This document shows, in pieces, positions 19,009 through 27,870 of a stretch of DNA of 64,000 bases. Under the pieces are notes generated by a model. It saw nothing but the letters and a program-made list of their open reading frames with translations. It had not been told where the DNA came from and did not search any database. The number at the start of each line of letters is the position of its first letter. Positions within the stretch are counted from its first letter, which is position 1. Source of the stretch: Streptomyces atroolivaceus (GTDB lineage Bacteria > Actinomycetota > Actinomycetes > Streptomycetales > Streptomycetaceae); the NCBI RefSeq assembly GCF_000717025.1, contig NZ_JNXG01000011.1:62001-126000 (forward strand). Direction: 5' to 3'. A program made the position numbers and the translations under genes.

Positions 19009-19962
19009 TCAGGCTCCTGGGTCGGGTTGTACGGGACCGGGCCGCCTGGCCCGCACCGCCTCCAGCTGGGCGGCGAAGGAGAGGCCGAGGAAGAGGGCTA
19101 TGGAGGTGAGGTAGGCCCAGAGCAGCAGGGACATGAAGGCCGTGAGCGGGCCGTACACCGTGTCGAACGAACCGCTGACCTCGAGATAGAGGCTGAGCAG
19201 CCAGGTCAGCGTGGTCCACAGCACCAGGTACACGGCGGCTCCGAAGGCCAGCCAGGTGTAGCCCGGCTGCCTGCGCCTCGGCGAGCGGCGGAAGATCGCG
19301 CTCGCCGAGATGAGGACGAGGACCAACCCCGCGGGCCAGCGCAGCAGGTCCCAGGCGGAGCGGGCGCCGGCGCCGAGGTCGTACACGTCGACCACGGCGG
19401 CCACCAGGTCGCCGCCGGCCACCATCGCGACGAAACCGACGCCGAGCGGGATACCGGCGGTCATCGACATCACCAGCCCCCTCAGGTACTTCAGGTGGAA
19501 GACCCGGTCACGCTCGACGCCGTAGATGCGGTTGGCGCCGCGCTCTATCTGGCACATCGCCGTCGTCGTGTTGGTCAGGGAGAAGACCAGCCCGAACCAC
19601 AGGGCGAGCTGGGCACCGTCGTCGGCCCTCTGGCGGCTGCGGTCCAGCGCGTCCTGAACCACCTCGGCGCTCGGCCCCGCCGTGATCCGGTGGATCGTCA
19701 GTTCCGCCACCCTGCCCAGGTTCTCCGTGTGCAGGGCGGTGGACAGTCCGACGAAGGCGATGACCAGAGGCACCACGGCCAGGACGGTCTGCAGGGCCAG
19801 CGCCCGGGAGTGGCTGAAGCCGTCGGCGTACCGGAAGCGGACGAACGAGTCGCGCAGCAGCGGCCAGCGGCCGTAGCGCCGCAGGGCGGCGAGCGCCTCG
19901 TCCCCGGACAGTTCGCTGCCGACCATGTCGCGGGTCTGCGGGACCCTGGTGGCGGTGCCCAT
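19009..19962 (-). CDS. YihY/BrkB family membrane protein
   Basis: A 317-residue protein with about six membrane helices and the family segments SHSRALALQTVLAVVPL, LTNTTTAMCQIERGANRIYG and YGPLTAFMSLLLWAYLTS. BrkB/YihY proteins were once called ribonuclease BN; their function is uncertain (lipid or solute transport has been proposed). It lies in the middle of an operon with two PAP2-type enzymes. A second, broken member of this family is at 53005-53835. Confidence 0.88.
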   Translation of the reverse strand: MGTATRVPQTRDMVGSELSGDEALAALRRYGRWPLLRDSFVRFRYADGFSHSRALALQTVLAVVPLVIAFVGLSTALHTENLGRVAELTIHRITAGPSAEVVQDALDRSRQRADDGAQLALWFGLVFSLTNTTTAMCQIERGANRIYGVERDRVFHLKYLRGLVMSMTAGIPLGVGFVAMVAGGDLVAAVVDVYDLGAGARSAWDLLRWPAGLVLVLISASAIFRRSPRRRQPGYTWLAFGAAVYLVLWTTLTWLLSLYLEVSGSFDTVYGPLTAFMSLLLWAYLTSIALFLGLSFAAQLEAVRARRPGPVQPDPGA

Positions 19963-19963
19963 C

Positions 19964-21751
19964 TCACTCTCCTATTTCGGGCATGAGCACGGTCAGCGCC
20001 CCGGGCCTGACCTCGGCGGTGAGGCGCCGGCCCGGGATCACGAGGTCGCCGTCCAGCTCACGCTGCTGGGGTGTCTCGAAGCGGATGTCCGCGTGGCGGA
20101 AGGTGAAGTACTCCACGGGGCGGGGGCCGCCCGCACGGCCGGAGTGTCCCACGGGCCGGCGGCGCACCAGCGCCGCGACGGCACCCAGCCAGCCGGCGGG
20201 TCCGCGTGGGTCGAGGATCATGAGGTCGAGGAGGCCGTCGTCGGGTCTCGCCTCCGGCACCAGGGCTGCCCCGCCCTGCACCTTTCCGGTGTTGGCCACG
20301 AGCACCATCCGGGCGGTGCGCCGCAGCGGCCGTGCTCCGTCGATACGGACCGTCAGGCGCATCCGGGGTGCGCGCAGCTCACGCAGGCCGGCCATCGCGT
20401 AGGCGGGCCAGCCGAGCACGGCCTTGGCGCGGTCACTGGTGCTCTCCAGCATCGCGGCGTCGAGCCCCGCCCCCGACATCACCGTGAAGTGAGCGGGCGC
20501 CATTCCGTCGCCCTCGATCCGCCCGAGGTCGATGCGGTGGGGAGCACCGCGCAGCGCGACGGCCAGCGCCTGCGCCGGCTTCACCGGAAGACCCAGGTTG
20601 CGGGCCAGGAGGTTCCCCGTACCGCAGGGCACCACCGCGAGCGCCACGCCCGTGCCGGCCAGCGCCTCCGCGGCCGCGCGGACCGTCCCGTCACCGCCGC
20701 AGACCACGACGAGTGACGCTCCTTCCCGCACGGCGCGTGCCGTCTGGCCCTGTCCCGGGTCGTCGGCCGTGGTCGGTACGAAGTCCGCTCCGTGACGCCC
20801 GTGCTCCTCGAGGACCCGTCGGAGGCCGGCGCGGGCCGCCTCGTCGGTGACGGTGGGGTTGAAGACCACGGTGGTGCGGCCGGGAGCATCCTCCTCCGGC
20901 TTCCGGGGGGCCGGTGTCCGACGGCCGCCCGTGCCCGCGGGCGCACCGGCGGGCACATGCGGTCCGGCCAGCAGGGCGCGGCCGACGATCAGCAGGGAGA
21001 GTCCTCCGTTGAGCAGACCTCCAGCGATGTCCGTCGGATGGTGCATCCCCCGGTACGCCCTGGCCACCCCCACCAGCAGGGGCAGGAGCAGCAGCAGCAG
21101 CGCAGCCACGGGCCTGCGCCACGGGCCCTTCGTCCGGTGCAGGACCAGGACCGCGAGGCCGGCGTAGAGGGCTGTCGCCGCACCGGTGTGTCCGGAGGTG
21201 TAGCTGGAGGTGGGGGGCGAGGCGTCGAGCCGTTCGACATCCGGCCGGGTACGGTCCACCGCTTCGGTGATGACCAGGAAGACCAGGGACTGCAGTGACA
21301 CGGCCACAGCCAGGAACAGCGCGTCCCGCCACCGGGGAAGCCGGGGGACCACGAGCAGGACGAGGCAGGAGAGGAGGGTGCCGAGGACGACCGTGATCGT
21401 GTTGCCGGCCTCGGACACGACGAGGGACACCGTGTCCAGCGTGCCGGTCCGGGCCCGCTCCAGGGCGTCGGTCACCTCGTCCTCGGACGTCAGTGGCCAT
21501 ACCCGGGCGGCGGGCCCGGTGACCAGGAGCCCGAGGCCCACCATCAGGGCGGCCTGGCAGACCGACGTCGACGCGATGATCCCCACCGCCCTGCTCATGC
21601 CCCCGGCGGTCTCCGGGGCACCGCCCTGGCGTTCCACGGAGGACCCGGGCGGCGGGGACGGGGCGTCCTCCCTGGCAGGGGGCGGCACGTCCCCTGCGTG
21701 CCGCCCCCTGCCAGGGAGGACCGTGCGTCTTTCCGGTGTGTCGGTCGGCAT
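19964..21751 (-). CDS. PAP2 phosphatase fused to diacylglycerol/sphingosine kinase (LCB5-type)
   Basis: About 595 residues in two enzymatic halves. The N-terminal half is a PAP2 membrane domain (VDRTRPDVERL, TSGHTGAATAL, GMHHPTDIAGG). The C-terminal half is a lipid kinase of the DAGK/LCB5 fold: TTVVFNPTV, VVCGGDGTVRAAAEAL, VPCGTGNLLARNLGLP and the ending RRLTAEVRPGALTVLMPE. A phosphatase and a kinase for lipids in one chain would interconvert phosphatidic acid-like and diacylglycerol-like lipids on opposite membrane faces. The start is uncertain: ATG 21751 gives a disordered 51-residue lead that spans a 25-bp inverted repeat, while ATG 21598 starts just before the first helix and puts that repeat in the leader. 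The stop is 1 bp before the BrkB ATG. Confidence 0.85.
   Translation of the reverse strand: MPTDTPERRTVLPGRGRHAGDVPPPAREDAPSPPPGSSVERQGGAPETAGGMSRAVGIIASTSVCQAALMVGLGLLVTGPAARVWPLTSEDEVTDALERARTGTLDTVSLVVSEAGNTITVVLGTLLSCLVLLVVPRLPRWRDALFLAVAVSLQSLVFLVITEAVDRTRPDVERLDASPPTSSYTSGHTGAATALYAGLAVLVLHRTKGPWRRPVAALLLLLLPLLVGVARAYRGMHHPTDIAGGLLNGGLSLLIVGRALLAGPHVPAGAPAGTGGRRTPAPRKPEEDAPGRTTVVFNPTVTDEAARAGLRRVLEEHGRHGADFVPTTADDPGQGQTARAVREGASLVVVCGGDGTVRAAAEALAGTGVALAVVPCGTGNLLARNLGLPVKPAQALAVALRGAPHRIDLGRIEGDGMAPAHFTVMSGAGLDAAMLESTSDRAKAVLGWPAYAMAGLRELRAPRMRLTVRIDGARPLRRTARMVLVANTGKVQGGAALVPEARPDDGLLDLMILDPRGPAGWLGAVAALVRRRPVGHSGRAGGPRPVEYFTFRHADIRFETPQQRELDGDLVIPGRRLTAEVRPGALTVLMPEIGE
21665..21721. 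repeat. Perfect 25-bp inverted repeat at the start of the lipid kinase gene
   Basis: Arms at 21665-21689 and 21697-21721 are exact complements with a 7-nt loop (TCCCCTG). It lies 67 bp upstream of ATG 21598 or inside the first 30 codons if translation begins at 21751. It would form a very stable RNA hairpin, suitable as attenuator or stability element. Confidence 0.85.
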
Positions 21752-22146
21752 GGCGTTCCCGTCGATTCGATTCGGTGGACCTCGGGCTGAGAGTGCGGCC
21801 GGGGCGCACCCCGGCGTTCGCCGTCTGCCCCCTCCTGGCTCCTCCAGACCTGCCACCGGGCACACCGCCTCTGCCGCCCCTCCCACACGGTGTGGCCGGC
21901 CCGCCCCGGTCGCAGCGTCCGGGCATCGGTCATAAGCTGCCGGGGCGGACGGGGCAGGACCTCGATGGGCCTGACCAGGACTTCTGCACCGCACGGTGGT
22001 CGAACCTGGGTGGCCGGCCGGACGAGCGGCCACCGGGGCGGATCGCATCACTGAGATGCGCGCACGTGGGCAGGAGAGCGGCGACGCCGCACGGCCCTGG
22101 TACGGGCGACGGCGGATACGACAGCCTCGAGGGAAGGAGCAGCCCG

Positions 22147-22605
22147 ATGTCGGAAGCAGGACGCGGTGACGACGTCTACCAGCCGGACGGGTCCGACGCG
22201 GACAACAGGCCGACGGACGACCTCGATCCGCAGAACGTGATCGACGAGCCCGATATGGACGACACGCTCGACACGGGGTACTCGCCGCCGGAGAAGCCCC
22301 TCGGCGTGTCGAAGTACGGCACGACCGGTGAGGAGCAGAGGGAGGGCGAGTCCCTCGAACGCCGCCTCGCGCAGGAGGTCCCCGAGGAGGACCCGCTCGC
22401 GGACGGCGCCGACGACGGGCCGGAGGACAACGGTCCGGAGGAGGACGACGCGGGTGACCGGCGCGCCGGACGCGTCGCGGCGGCCGACGAGGAGTCAGGC
22501 CTCGAGCGCAACAACAGGGTGCTGGGCCGCGACGTCGGTATCGACGGCGGCGCGGCCTCCGCCGAGGAGGCGGCGGTTCACATCCAGGACGACGACGGGG
22601 TCTGA
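22147..22605 (+). CDS. DUF5709 protein
   Basis: A 152-residue, very acidic, probably disordered protein. The pattern ...DDVYQPD...DDLDPQNVIDEPDMDDTLDTGYSPPEKPLGVSKYGTT and LERRLAQEVPEEDP is the DUF5709 signature, a common Actinobacterial family of unknown function often found among stress genes. AAGGAG lies eight bases before ATG 22147. It is divergent from the lipid-enzyme operon and followed by a self-complementary GC block, then a DJ-1 gene. Confidence 0.85.
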   Translation: MSEAGRGDDVYQPDGSDADNRPTDDLDPQNVIDEPDMDDTLDTGYSPPEKPLGVSKYGTTGEEQREGESLERRLAQEVPEEDPLADGADDGPEDNGPEEDDAGDRRAGRVAAADEESGLERNNRVLGRDVGIDGGAASAEEAAVHIQDDDGV

Positions 22606-22623
22606 GGGTCCCGGATGCCGCTC

Positions 22624-22651
22624 GTCCCGGGCCCGGGCCCGGGCCCGGGAC
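22624..22651. repeat. 28-bp palindrome of CCCGGG units
   Basis: A perfect palindrome made of four tandem CCCGGG hexamers plus flanking GT/AC, 19 bp after the DUF5709 stop. It may end transcription. A shorter copy of the same motif is at about 24864-24881. Confidence 0.7.
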
Positions 22652-22729
22652 GCATACCCCCGCTGATCAGGGGAACGCCACGAACGCGGACCACAACCCG
22701 GTGGGCCGCCGGAGGAAAGGTGACAGCCG

Positions 22730-23296
22730 ATGACCGACAACAGCGTGAACCAGCGGAAGGTACTGGCCGTGGTCACCAACTACGGTGTGGAACAGGACGA
22801 ACTCCTGGTGCCCGTCGATCGCCTCCGCGGCGCCGGAGCCCAGGTCGACGTCGCGGCCGTGTCGATGGACGACATCGTGACGCTGGTCGGCGACAAGGAT
22901 CCGGGGAAGACCGTCCGGCCCGACCTCACACTGGCCGACGCCGACCCCGCCGCCTACGACCTGCTGCTCATCCCGGGCGGCACCCTGAACGCCGACACCC
23001 TGCGCCTCCAGAGCGCCGCCACCGGCATCGTCCGGTCCTTCACGGACTCCGGACGCCCGGTCGCGGCGATCTGCCACGGCCCCTGGGCGCTGGTCGAGGC
23101 GGGCGTCGTCGCGGACAAGCGGATGACCTCCTACGCCTCGCTGCGGACCGACATCCGCAACGCGGGAGGCGAGTGGACCGACGAACCGGTCGTGACCGAC
23201 GGTTCAGGCGGCTGGACTCTGATCACCTCGCGCAATCCGGGTGATCTGGAGCCGTTCGTGCGGGAGATCGACACGGTGCTCGCGGCGGGGACCTGA
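22730..23296 (+). CDS. DJ-1/PfpI family protein (type 1 glutamine amidotransferase-like)
   Basis: A 188-residue DJ-1/PfpI fold. The nucleophile elbow AICHGPWAL (Cys near residue 106) is complete, with the preceding LLIPGG strand and its acidic partner typical of PfpI-type stress proteins and general stress protein 18-like chaperones or glyoxalases. The tail GGWTLITSRNPGDLEPFVREID is standard for the PfpI branch. ATG 22730 has an AAAGGTG-type site. A hairpin terminator follows directly. Likely a stress protein; reaction uncertain. Confidence 0.88.
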   Translation: MTDNSVNQRKVLAVVTNYGVEQDELLVPVDRLRGAGAQVDVAAVSMDDIVTLVGDKDPGKTVRPDLTLADADPAAYDLLLIPGGTLNADTLRLQSAATGIVRSFTDSGRPVAAICHGPWALVEAGVVADKRMTSYASLRTDIRNAGGEWTDEPVVTDGSGGWTLITSRNPGDLEPFVREIDTVLAAGT

Positions 23297-23302
23297 CGTG
23301 GT

Positions 23303-23330
23303 CGTGCCGGGGGCGGTGGCCCCCGGCACG
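23303..23330 (+). terminator. Hairpin terminator after the DJ-1 gene
   Basis: CGTGCCGGGGG (23303-23313) and CCCCCGGCACG (23320-23330) form an 11-bp GC stem with a 6-nt loop, 7 bp after the stop. Confidence 0.8.
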
Positions 23331-23601
23331 GTCCGCCACGGCGGAGGGGCCTCGAGCGCAGTGAGCGTGCGGGCACCCTCCAGCCGTCCCAGCCGCCTGG
23401 AGCCGCCCCCGTGGTCGAGAAGCCGCACCACGCCTTCACCGTTCCAGGCCCGGAGCCCGGTTTCGTACCCCCCTGCCGTCCGCCCGGCGCTCTCACGGGC
23501 CATGGGCGTACTGCCGTGACCAGGGGTTCTCGACCATTGCTTTACGCTTTCTTGGTCATCCCTATACCGTGGGCGGCTCACGGGATAGGGAGGGACCGGG
23601 G

Positions 23602-24693
23602 TTGGACGTCTCAACGACCATGTGGGTGCTCACAGTTGGCGGACTGTGTGCACTCGTCGCGGCCGACTTCTTCATAGGCGGCCGCAAGCCGCACGAAGTC
23701 TCGATCAAGGAAGCGGGCATCTGGACGATCGTCTGGATCGTTCTCGCCACACTCTTCGGCGTGGGCCTGCTGATCTGGGGCAGTGGACAGGCTTCCGGCG
23801 AGTTCTTCGCGGGCTACGTCACCGAGAAGTCGCTCAGTGTCGACAATCTCTTCGTCTTCGTGCTGATCATGGCGAAGTTCGCGGTCCCGACAATCTACCA
23901 GCAGCGCGTGCTGATGATCGGCGTACTGATCGCGCTGGCGCTGCGCGCCGTGTTCATCGCCGCTGGCGCCGCCGCGATCGCCTCGTTCGCCTGGGTCTTC
24001 TTCATCTTCGGCGCCTTCCTCATCTGGACCGCCTGGAAGCTCATCCAGGAAGCCCGGGCCGGCGAGGAGGACGAGGACTGGGAGGAGGGCCGCCTGATGA
24101 AGGCCATCGAGCGGCGCCTGCCCTCCACCGACAAGTGGCACGGCACGAAGATGGTCGTCCGCGAGAACGGCAAGCGGCTGGCCACCCCGATGCTGATCGT
24201 CATGCTGGCGATCGGTGTCACGGACGTGCTCTTCGCCGTGGACTCGATCCCGGCGATCTTCGGCCTGACCCAGGACCCGTACATCGTCTTCACGGCCAAC
24301 GCCTTCGCGCTGATGGGTCTGCGCCAGCTGTACTTCCTCATCGTCGGCCTGCTGAAGAAGCTGGTCCACCTCTCGTACGGCCTGTCGGTCATCCTCGCCT
24401 TCATCGGGGTGAAGCTGGTCCTGCACGGCATCCACGAGACGACGAGCCTGCACGTGCCCGAGATATCCCTTCCGGTCTCACTGGGCGTCATCTGCGGCGT
24501 GCTGGTGATCACGACGATCACCAGCCTCGCGGCGTCGAAGAAGGCGGAGAAGGCCGCGCAGGCCAGGCAGGCCGAGACGGACGGGCAGGCCGCGCAGGCC
24601 AGGCAGGCCGAGACGGACGGGCAGGCCGCGCAGGCCGGGCAGGCCGAGACGGACGGGCCGGGGCCGGCCGAGAAGGCGGACGCCCACGGCTGA
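23602..24693 (+). CDS. TerC family integral membrane protein
   Basis: A 363-residue protein with seven or more helices and TerC signatures: FFAGYVTEKSLSVDNLFVFVLI, acidic loop EARAGEEDEDWEE, and GVTDVLFAVDSIPAIFGLT. Acidic residues inside the helices are thought to handle metal ions; TerC/Alx proteins relate to tellurite resistance and Mn2+ export during membrane protein maturation. The TTG at 23602 is chosen for the GGGAGG upstream and because the conserved sequence starts here; GTG 23569 is an alternative. The C-terminal tail holds three 12-residue repeats (AAQARQAETDGQ) unlike the rest of the family. Confidence 0.9.
   Translation: MDVSTTMWVLTVGGLCALVAADFFIGGRKPHEVSIKEAGIWTIVWIVLATLFGVGLLIWGSGQASGEFFAGYVTEKSLSVDNLFVFVLIMAKFAVPTIYQQRVLMIGVLIALALRAVFIAAGAAAIASFAWVFFIFGAFLIWTAWKLIQEARAGEEDEDWEEGRLMKAIERRLPSTDKWHGTKMVVRENGKRLATPMLIVMLAIGVTDVLFAVDSIPAIFGLTQDPYIVFTANAFALMGLRQLYFLIVGLLKKLVHLSYGLSVILAFIGVKLVLHGIHETTSLHVPEISLPVSLGVICGVLVITTITSLAASKKAEKAAQARQAETDGQAAQARQAETDGQAAQAGQAETDGPGPAEKADAHG
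24553..24660 (+). repeat. Three tandem 36-bp repeats in the terC 3' end
   Basis: Units at 24553-24588, 24589-24624 and 24625-24660 encode AAQARQAETDGQ, AAQARQAETDGQ and AAQAGQAETDGP. The first two are identical in DNA. In-frame length makes copy-number change harmless to the frame, so the number probably varies between strains. Confidence 0.9.
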
Positions 24694-24799
24694 GGCACTC
24701 CCCCGCGACCGGGCGGCTCCGGGACGGGCATCAGCACGTGCTGCCGGGACCGGTCTCCCCGGCCACGCCCTCGCCGGCCGGCCCGTCCAGCCTGGCAGG

Positions 24800-24840
24800 G
24801 GCCTGGATCCGAGGCGCCGAGGGCGGCCCGGATCCAGGCC
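24800..24840. terminator. Hairpin between convergent terC and monooxygenase genes
   Basis: GGCCTGGATCCG (24800-24811) and its complement (24829-24840) form a 12-bp stem with a 17-nt loop between the two convergent stops at 24693 and 25002. It can serve both directions. The rest of 24694-25001 shows no gene; a CCCGGG repeat lies at about 24864. Confidence 0.65.
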
Positions 24841-25001
24841 ACGGAGCACGGGACGGTCACTCCCGGGCCCGGGCCCGGTTCCTCCGGCCTCAGTTCACCT
24901 CCTGCCGCAGGCGGGTCACCGAACCCCCGCAGGCCGCAACCGTGTGCGACGGGGTCCGGGCCGAGGGCCCGGACAGCCGCTGTCCGCTCGACACGCGGGT
25001 C

Positions 25002-26357
25002 TCACCCCAGCGGGGGGAGGTCGAGGTGCTCACGCAGGGTGGTGCCCCGGTATTCGGTGCGGTAGACCCCGCGTTCCTGGAGTTCCGGGACGAGCTTGTC
25101 GACGATGTCCGTGACGGAGGCCGGAAGCAGGTGCGGCAGGAGGTTGAAGCCGTCCACGGCGCGGGTGGTGACGTAGCGGGTCCACTCGTCGGCGACGGCT
25201 GATGGGGTGCCGACGAACGACGGGTGCCCCGGGGCCACCTCGAGCACCAGCTGTCGTATGGAAAGGCTCCGTTCCGCCGCCAGATCTCGCCACTTCCGTA
25301 TCACGGTCTGCTTGCCGCTGCGCAGCTCGATGGAGATCGTGCCGCGCGAAGGGTCGAGTTCCTGCTCACTGGGCTCGATGTCGGGCAGCGGGCCGTCCGG
25401 GTCGTAGGCCGAGAGGTCGGCGCCCCAGTACTGCTCGAGGAAGGCGATGGCCCGCACCCCGTTGACCTGCTCACCTCGCACCCAGCGCGCCTTCTCCTCC
25501 GCCTCGGCCGCGGTGTCGCCGAGGACCACGCTCGCGCCCGGCAGGATCCGCAGCGAGTCCGGCGTCCGGCCGTGGCGGGACAGGCGGTCCCGCAGATCGG
25601 CGGCGTAGGCCACGGCCTTGCCGTACTCGGTGTTGGCGGAGAAGACCACGTCGGCATGGCGGGCGGCGAGTTCACGGCCGCCGTCGGAGTCACCGGCCTG
25701 GAACAGCACCGGGCGGCCCTGGCGGCTGCCCGGCACGGTGGCGGTCGCACGTAGCCGCACGAGATCGCTGTCCCGCTCCACCGGGCTGATCGAGCCGGGC
25801 CGCGCCCAGCTCGCGGCGCGGCTGTCGGGCGCGACGCCGTCCGGTTCCCAGGACGCCCACAGCTCCTTGGCCGCTTCGACGAACTGTCCTGCGCGCTCGT
25901 AGCGGCGCTCGTGCTCCAGCCAGCCTCCATGGCGGAAGTTGGCTCCGGTCCAGGCGTTGTCGGTGGTGACGATGTTCCATCCCGCCCGGCCGTCCGACAG
26001 CAGGTCCAGGCTTGCCAGCCGGCGGGCCAGGTCGGCCGGATAGTTGTAGGTGGTGTTCTGGGTGGCCACCAGGCCGATGCGCTCGGTGACGGCGGCGAGC
26101 GCGGCGAGCTGAGTGATCGCGTCCGGCCGGCCGGCCACGTCGAGGTCGAAGACCTTGCCGCGGTTCTCCCGGACTCTCAGGCCCTCCCCGAGGAAGAACG
26201 CGTCGAACAGGCCTCGCTCCAGGACCTGTGCGATCTCGACGAACGTCTCGAACGCCGTGTGCGAGGGCGCTTGTGGATCGGCCCAGATCAGTTGGGGCCC
26301 GACGCCTGTGAAGAACACGCCCAGGTGGAGCTGCGGGCGGGGATTCTGTTCGGTCAT
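25002..26357 (-). CDS. NtaA/SnaA/DszA-type FMN-dependent monooxygenase
   Basis: A 451-residue bacterial-luciferase-like protein of the NtaA/SnaA/DszA branch: LHLGVFFTGVGPQLIWADP at the N-terminus, VATQNTTYNYPADLARRLASLDLLSDGRAGWNIVTT near residue 110, HADVVFSANTEYGKAV, and NLLPHLLPASVTDIVDKLVPELQERG at the end. These use FMNH2 from a partner reductase to oxidise aminopolycarboxylates, alkyl sulfonates or sulfones and are often sulfur-starvation genes. It is the second gene of an operon beginning with another luciferase-like enzyme (10 bp spacing) and a cysteine-type leader peptide. ATG 26357 follows GAGGTG closely. Confidence 0.9.
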   Translation of the reverse strand: MTEQNPRPQLHLGVFFTGVGPQLIWADPQAPSHTAFETFVEIAQVLERGLFDAFFLGEGLRVRENRGKVFDLDVAGRPDAITQLAALAAVTERIGLVATQNTTYNYPADLARRLASLDLLSDGRAGWNIVTTDNAWTGANFRHGGWLEHERRYERAGQFVEAAKELWASWEPDGVAPDSRAASWARPGSISPVERDSDLVRLRATATVPGSRQGRPVLFQAGDSDGGRELAARHADVVFSANTEYGKAVAYAADLRDRLSRHGRTPDSLRILPGASVVLGDTAAEAEEKARWVRGEQVNGVRAIAFLEQYWGADLSAYDPDGPLPDIEPSEQELDPSRGTISIELRSGKQTVIRKWRDLAAERSLSIRQLVLEVAPGHPSFVGTPSAVADEWTRYVTTRAVDGFNLLPHLLPASVTDIVDKLVPELQERGVYRTEYRGTTLREHLDLPPLG

Positions 26358-26367
26358 GACATTCACC

Positions 26368-27477
26368 TCAGGCGCTCGTGGCCGCCGGGGCGGCGAACCG
26401 GCTGACGGGACGGGGAAGGCCGAGCACCTCGCGCAGTGTGCTGCCGGCCCGGGGCGCGCGCCGCCTCGCCCCGGCCTGCTTCGGCAGCACTCGCTCGGCC
26501 AGAACCGGCAGGTCGACGGCGAGTACGGCCGGGTGCAGCCTGACTCCGTCCACCGACTCCGCGAGCTCACGCAACAGGTCCAGCAGGGAGTCCGGGGACC
26601 CCACATGGCGCAGCCGCCCTGACCCCGGCCATTCGGCGGCGCCGTTCAGCTCGGCGAGCCGGTCCGCGGCCGGGACTGCCGCGTCGAGGAGCACCTCCAC
26701 CTCGGCGAAGACCAGTGGGGCGCCCGCTTCCCTGGCCGTGGCCGCGCGGGCCGCGACCGACGCTGGATCGGGCCGCGCGACCAGGACCACGTCGGCGCGC
26801 GCGTCGGCATCGAGCGTGTCCGGAGCCAGGACGACGATCTGGCCCTGCGGCGGACGCGGAGTGATCAGAGGCCCTTTGACGGTGAAGGACTCGCCCTCGA
26901 AGTCGATGTGATGAACCCGTCGCGCGTCCAGGAAGCGGCCGGTCGCCACATCCTTGATGACCGCGTCGTCCTCCCACGAGTCCCACAGGGCGCGGGCGGT
27001 GTCGATGACATCGGCGGTCTCGCGGACCAGCTCGGCAGCGGAAAGTGCCGTTCTCCCGACGCCGGCGAGGGCGGCCTCGTCCGCCGCCGCGCCGACCACC
27101 CAGCCGGCCCTGCCGTGCGAGGCGTGGTCCAGGCTCGCCAGCTGGGTGGCCAGATGGAACGGTTCCGTGGTGGTGAGGTGCAGGGTGGGCGCGAGGCCTG
27201 TCCGCTCGGTGAGCGGCGCGGCGTACGAGGCACGGGTGCCGGCTTCCAGCCGACCGGCCGCCCCTGGGCCGGCACCGGGCGGCAGCGGCGAGTCGGCGAA
27301 GGTGACGAGGGCGAAGCCCGCGTCCTCGGCTGCGAGGACGACGTCGCGCACCGCACCGGGGGTCAGGACGGCACCCGGTGGGCGCCCCGAGTGCCTCCAT
27401 GCGGCGGGGTGGGCGCCGTCGCCGTCGGCTTCCAGGGCGAGATGCAGGCCGGCCGGCCCGGCTTCACGGTCGGTCAT
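26368..27477 (-). CDS. LLM-class flavin-dependent oxidoreductase
   Basis: A 369-residue luciferase-like protein: LHLALEADGDGAHPAAW at the start, LHLTTTEPFHLATQLASLDHASHGRAGWVVG near residue 100 and IDFEGESFTVKGPLITPRPPQGQIVV near residue 185. It is shorter and more degenerate in the C-terminal half than DszA-type enzymes, so it may be a partner subunit or act on another substrate. GGAGG lies eight bases before ATG 27477. It starts the structural part of the operon, 393 bp downstream of the leader peptide, a long gap typical of a regulated leader. Confidence 0.85.
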   Translation of the reverse strand: MTDREAGPAGLHLALEADGDGAHPAAWRHSGRPPGAVLTPGAVRDVVLAAEDAGFALVTFADSPLPPGAGPGAAGRLEAGTRASYAAPLTERTGLAPTLHLTTTEPFHLATQLASLDHASHGRAGWVVGAAADEAALAGVGRTALSAAELVRETADVIDTARALWDSWEDDAVIKDVATGRFLDARRVHHIDFEGESFTVKGPLITPRPPQGQIVVLAPDTLDADARADVVLVARPDPASVAARAATAREAGAPLVFAEVEVLLDAAVPAADRLAELNGAAEWPGSGRLRHVGSPDSLLDLLRELAESVDGVRLHPAVLAVDLPVLAERVLPKQAGARRRAPRAGSTLREVLGLPRPVSRFAAPAATSA

Positions 27478-27870
27478 GGGATGTACCTCCGGTCGAAGTG
27501 CGTTCGAGGGAAGAGGGATTGGCGGAGGACGGAGCGGACGGGCGCGCGGGAGCGGGAGTCTGGAGGGCGACAGAGCCGCCTGGTCACGAAGAGCCGACGG
27601 CGCTGATGCGCGGCTGCCGGAACAGCAACGGCGCCGCGGCGAGTGCGACGCTCGATCAGGTGGTCATGGACCCGCAGGGCCGCGAACACCTCTGCCGGCG
27701 AGGCTCCTGGGCGCGATGGCCCCATCGGTCAGGCGTGCGGCCGGGCCGAAACGCGACACGGGCATCCGAGAGGCGCCGACGCGGGAGGAAAGGGATGCGC
27801 GGGGCCCGCCGGTGACTGAGAGGCACGTGTTCGGACGGCGGAACAGAAGGCACGCACAGCGCCCATGCGT
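27478..27870 (-). promoter_or_regulatory. Long leader region between leader peptide and monooxygenase genes
   Basis: 393 bp without a convincing gene on either strand. If the leader peptide works by attenuation or by coupling to RNA folding, the responsible structure should lie here. I could not identify a single clear terminator hairpin by eye, nor an S-box or other known riboswitch. Confidence 0.35.

Noticed and set aside
22624..22651. CCCGGG repeat as a CRISPR-like or mobile repeat
   Set aside because: Four adjacent hexamers without spacers; a simple GC palindrome near a gene end.
23569..23601. Longer terC start at GTG 23569
   Set aside because: Adds residues not fitting the family; GGGAGG and conserved sequence favour TTG 23602.
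21671..24802. CCTGGCAGGGG shared by hairpins at 21671 and 24791 as a dispersed repeat family
   Set aside because: Only about 11 bp shared, expected by chance in this base composition and within GC-rich stems.
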